A stretch of DNA of 64,000 nucleotides. Origin: Duganella sp. CF402. GTDB taxonomy: Bacteria > Pseudomonadota > Gammaproteobacteria > Burkholderiales > Burkholderiaceae_D. Made by a program: the position numbers and the translations under genes. A model generated the notes under the pieces. That model saw nothing but the letters and a program-made list of their open reading frames with translations, searched no databases and was not told the DNA's origin. How positions within the stretch are numbered: position 1 is the stretch's first letter; each line of letters opens with the position of its first letter. This document shows positions 61,512 to 64,000 of the stretch, in pieces. Location of the stretch: the NCBI RefSeq assembly GCF_900109645.1, contig NZ_FOBG01000001.1, positions 2,772,262 to 2,836,261 on the forward strand. Direction: 5' to 3'.

Positions 61512-62702
61512 ATGAGTTCAGCCGTCCCCATCCCGAATGATAGCCAGGCCCTGGCCACCGAACTGGAACAGGTGCGTGCGCACTTTGCCGCCATCGTCTC
61601 CAACATGCCGGGACTGGTGTACCAGCTGGTGCGCCAGGCCGACGGCAGCGTCAGCTTCCCCTACCTCAGCGATGGCTGCCTGGCCCTGCTCGGCCTGACC
61701 GCCGCCGAGCTGCACGCCCAGCCGCAACGCTTCCTGTCGCTGATCCTGGAAGACGACCGCCCGTCCTACCTCGAGGCCATGCACGCCTCGGCCAGCGCGC
61801 TGTGGAGCTGGAACTGGGAAGGCCGCATCTGGGTCGACGCCTGGAAGGACGTCAAGTGGATCAATCTGCGCGGCACCCCGCACGCGCTGGCCGACGGCGC
61901 GGTGCGCTGGGACGGCATCATGACCAACATCACCGACAGCAAGCTGGAGCAGGAGGAAGTGCGCCACTCGCGCGCCCGCCTGGCCGAGCTGACCGCCCAT
62001 ACCGACCGCGTCAAGGAACAGGAGCGCACCCGCATCGCGCGCGAGATCCACGACGAGCTGGGCGGCAACCTGACCGCCATCAAGATGGCGGTGGCGATGC
62101 TGGCGGCGCGGCTGGACAGCAGCGGGGCCGCCGCCGATCCGGCGCTGCGCGACAAGACCGACTATGTCGATGCGCTGGTCGACCGCACCATCGAGGCCAT
62201 CCACCGTATCGCGCTCGACCTGCGCCCGGCCCTGCTCGACCTCGGGCTGGTGGCGGCGCTGGAGTGGCAGGTGGGCGAGTTCGCCAAGCAGACCGGCATC
62301 CACGGCAGCTTCAGCACCAACCACCGCGACATCGGCCTCGACGACGACCAGGCCACCGCCCTGTTCCGCATCGCCCAGGAGGCGCTGACCAACATCGCCA
62401 AGCACGCCCACGCCAGCAAGGTCACCGTCAAGCTGGCGCGGCTGCGTTACCACGTCAGCCTGAAAATCACCGACAACGGCAGCGGCATCCGCCAGGCCGA
62501 CCGCGCCAAGCCCGACTCCTTCGGCCTGCGCGGCATGGCCGAACGCGCGCGCGCGCTGGGCGGCACGTTGACGCTGAGCCACGCCAATGGCGGCGGCACC
62601 GTGGTCGCCATCAAAATAAAGCGCGATACGCTACGCGACAGCCTCATCGCAGCTGCCGCTGGCGCTACAATAGCGGAAGAAAACATTTCCACGACGAAAT
62701 AA
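61512..62702 (+). CDS. PAS sensor histidine kinase of the NarX/DesK (HisKA_3) type
   Basis: Soluble kinase of 396 aa with an N-terminal PAS fold (about 18-145) and no membrane helix. The dimerisation/phospho-acceptor domain carries His180 in RIAREIHDELGGNLTAIK. The HATPase_c domain follows (about 285-375: EALTNIAKHAHASKVTV, DNGSGIRQ, GLRGMAERARALGGTL). The cognate NarL-type regulator gene starts 13 bases downstream. An intracellular signal is expected. Confidence 0.93.
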   Translation: MSSAVPIPNDSQALATELEQVRAHFAAIVSNMPGLVYQLVRQADGSVSFPYLSDGCLALLGLTAAELHAQPQRFLSLILEDDRPSYLEAMHASASALWSWNWEGRIWVDAWKDVKWINLRGTPHALADGAVRWDGIMTNITDSKLEQEEVRHSRARLAELTAHTDRVKEQERTRIAREIHDELGGNLTAIKMAVAMLAARLDSSGAAADPALRDKTDYVDALVDRTIEAIHRIALDLRPALLDLGLVAALEWQVGEFAKQTGIHGSFSTNHRDIGLDDDQATALFRIAQEALTNIAKHAHASKVTVKLARLRYHVSLKITDNGSGIRQADRAKPDSFGLRGMAERARALGGTLTLSHANGGGTVVAIKIKRDTLRDSLIAAAAGATIAEENISTTK

Positions 62703-62715
62703 CGTACAGAGATAC

Positions 62716-63363
62716 ATGACAGAGAAAGCCATCATCAAGGTCTTCATCGCGGATGACCACGCCATTGTGCGGGAGGGCTTGAAGCAAATCCTGGCCGAGA
62801 CGCGCGACATCGTGGTCGCCGGCGAGGCCGAAAACGGGCTGGACGCCATCAAGCTGTTCCGCAAGTCCGGATGTCAGGTGATGTTGCTCGACATCTCGCT
62901 GCCGGACCGCAACGGCATCGAGGTGCTCAAGCAGATCAAGAAGGAAAAGCCGGAGCTGGCGGTGCTGATGCTGTCCATGCACCGCGAGGACCAGTACGCG
63001 ATCCGCGCCCTGAAAGCCGGCGCGGGCGGCTACCTGACCAAGCAGAGCGCGCCCAAGGAGCTGGTGACGGCGATCCGCCAGGTGGCCGGCGGCCTCAAAT
63101 ACATCAGCGCGGCGCTGGCGCAGGAGCTGGCCAACCACGTCAACGACGACCACGAGGCGCCGCTGCACGAAACCCTGTCCGACCGCGAATACCAGACCCT
63201 GACCATGATCGCCTCCGGCAAGACGGTGGGCACCATCGCCAAGGAATTATCGCTGTCGGTGAAGACGGTCAGCGAGTACCGCGCCCGCCTTTTGGTTAAA
63301 ATGAAGCTGAAAAACAGCGCGGAGCTGACGCATTACGCAATTAAAAACCAGCTGATTGAATGA
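62716..63363 (+). CDS. NarL/FixJ-family response regulator
   Basis: 215 aa. The receiver domain (1-120) has Asp13/Asp14, acceptor Asp59 (MLLDISLPDRNG) and Lys in YLTKQSAPKEL. A LuxR-type helix-turn-helix follows at about 150-210 (LSDREYQTLTMIASGKTVGTIAKELSLSVKTVSEYRARLLVKM). Operon partner of the kinase upstream. Confidence 0.95.
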   Translation: MTEKAIIKVFIADDHAIVREGLKQILAETRDIVVAGEAENGLDAIKLFRKSGCQVMLLDISLPDRNGIEVLKQIKKEKPELAVLMLSMHREDQYAIRALKAGAGGYLTKQSAPKELVTAIRQVAGGLKYISAALAQELANHVNDDHEAPLHETLSDREYQTLTMIASGKTVGTIAKELSLSVKTVSEYRARLLVKMKLKNSAELTHYAIKNQLIE

Positions 63364-63492
63364 GCAAGGGTTAAGATAGTCATACTCAGATGAAAGCCAC
63401 CTTCCCGCCGCTTATCGCAGTATTGCTCGGCAGACAGCAGGCTTATCATTGCCATAATCATTGGTAATTCCTGAAGAGGCCCGCGCGTCACC

Positions 63493-64000
63493 ATGTCCAG
63501 CAAACCATCCATCCCCGAGCAAAACCCGGCCGATATCGCACGCGAGGCGTTCAAGCGCCTGGCGGTGCGCCGCATCGCGCCGACGCCGGAAGCCTACCGC
63601 GACATCTACAACGAAATTGCCGGCATTGCGCCCGAGCCTGCCGCCGCCGCGCAGGTAGCGTCCGCTGCGCCGCTGGGCAGCGCCGATCCCGGCCCGGAAT
63701 CGGTGCTGAGCCAGTTTGCCACCCGCCTGACCGACAACACCGGCGACCTGGCCGAATTCGGCCGCCGCTTCAACCGCGCGGTCAAGTCGCGCGACTGGGA
63801 CGGCTACGCGCGCGCGCTGTCGCAGCTGGTGGAAAAGCATTTCGTCGCGCCCAAGAAAGGCATCGAAGTGGCCGGCCTGCCCGGCGAGGAAAGCGAGCAG
63901 GAGCGCAGCCTGCGCGACCTGCTGAGCCGCACCCTGACCTTTGCCGTGGCCTCGCTGCTGGCCGGGGCGCCGGTGCTGGCGGCCGAGGCCGAATCGCTGG
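63493..64000 (+). CDS. Probable GGDEF-family protein, N-terminal part only
   Basis: 169 codons are visible before the window ends. The N-terminus (DIAREAFKRLAVRRIAPTPEAYRDIYNEIAG) resembles the helical N-terminal region seen in large cytoplasmic diguanylate cyclases of Oxalobacteraceae. The GGDEF domain itself would lie beyond base 64000, so the assignment rests on this region only. The frame is open to the window edge. Confidence 0.6.
   Translation, partial: MSSKPSIPEQNPADIAREAFKRLAVRRIAPTPEAYRDIYNEIAGIAPEPAAAAQVASAAPLGSADPGPESVLSQFATRLTDNTGDLAEFGRRFNRAVKSRDWDGYARALSQLVEKHFVAPKKGIEVAGLPGEESEQERSLRDLLSRTLTFAVASLLAGAPVLAAEAESL

Noticed and set aside
1..64000. CRISPR array, tRNA or rRNA genes
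   Set aside because: No regularly spaced direct repeats and no cloverleaf or rRNA-like stretch was recognised anywhere; short tRNAs cannot be fully excluded by eye.

Overview
The window looks like chromosomal core DNA from a betaproteobacterium of the family Oxalobacteraceae, most likely the Duganella/Massilia/Rugamonas group. This is inferred from the high GC content, the gene families (polar-flagellate style chemoreceptors, several GGDEF proteins, Entner-Doudoroff glucose catabolism) and the gene order yicC, gmk, rpoZ, spoT, greB, rdgB, hemW, rph. No rRNA, tRNA, CRISPR array, prophage or intact insertion sequence was seen. Coding density is very high, and only one gene-free stretch exceeds 300 bases (33206-33591).

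Left part (1-13 kb). A DegQ-type protease, an OmpR-type regulator and a histidine kinase form one leftward operon. Next come a small heat-shock protein behind a heat-shock promoter and a probable ROSE RNA thermometer, an M61 peptidase, a PAS-GGDEF cyclase and small unknown genes. The SOS mutagenesis pair imuA-imuB follows, behind a near-perfect LexA box shared with a divergent Na+/H+ antiporter-like gene.

12-26 kb. An esterase, the helicase HrpA, ArgA, the YggX-type iron protein and RpiA lead to a compact CheY/CheC/PAS-GGDEF cassette. An AraC regulator, a cytochrome P450, a flavodoxin-fold oxidoreductase and its likely LysR regulator complete this part.

26-38.5 kb is a sugar-catabolism island: eda and edd, divergent pgi, an SMP-30 gluconolactonase-like gene, zwf with hexR, and tal. 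Four copies of a GTAGTRAAWTTWC-type motif lie before edd, pgi and zwf (two copies) and are good candidates for HexR operators. A chemoreceptor, a DUF3052 gene and an EamA exporter are interspersed.

38.5-47 kb holds a complete RND tripartite efflux operon without a local regulator, closely followed by a patatin-like lipase, and then a second chemoreceptor.

47-64 kb is a housekeeping block: hemW, rdgB, an orphan periplasmic binding protein, rph, a PP2C phosphatase with a Ser/Thr kinase, yicC, then gmk, rpoZ, spoT and greB. Small enzymes are inserted between yicC and gmk. A decayed REP-associated transposase lies after spoT. The window ends in a NarX/NarL-like two-component pair and a truncated gene whose N-terminus resembles GGDEF proteins.

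Several repeat families punctuate the intergenic spaces: two kinds of REP-like palindrome, a 173-bp element with 27-bp terminal inverted repeats after hexR, and a palindromic TTACTAA-motif cluster near 12.36 kb.
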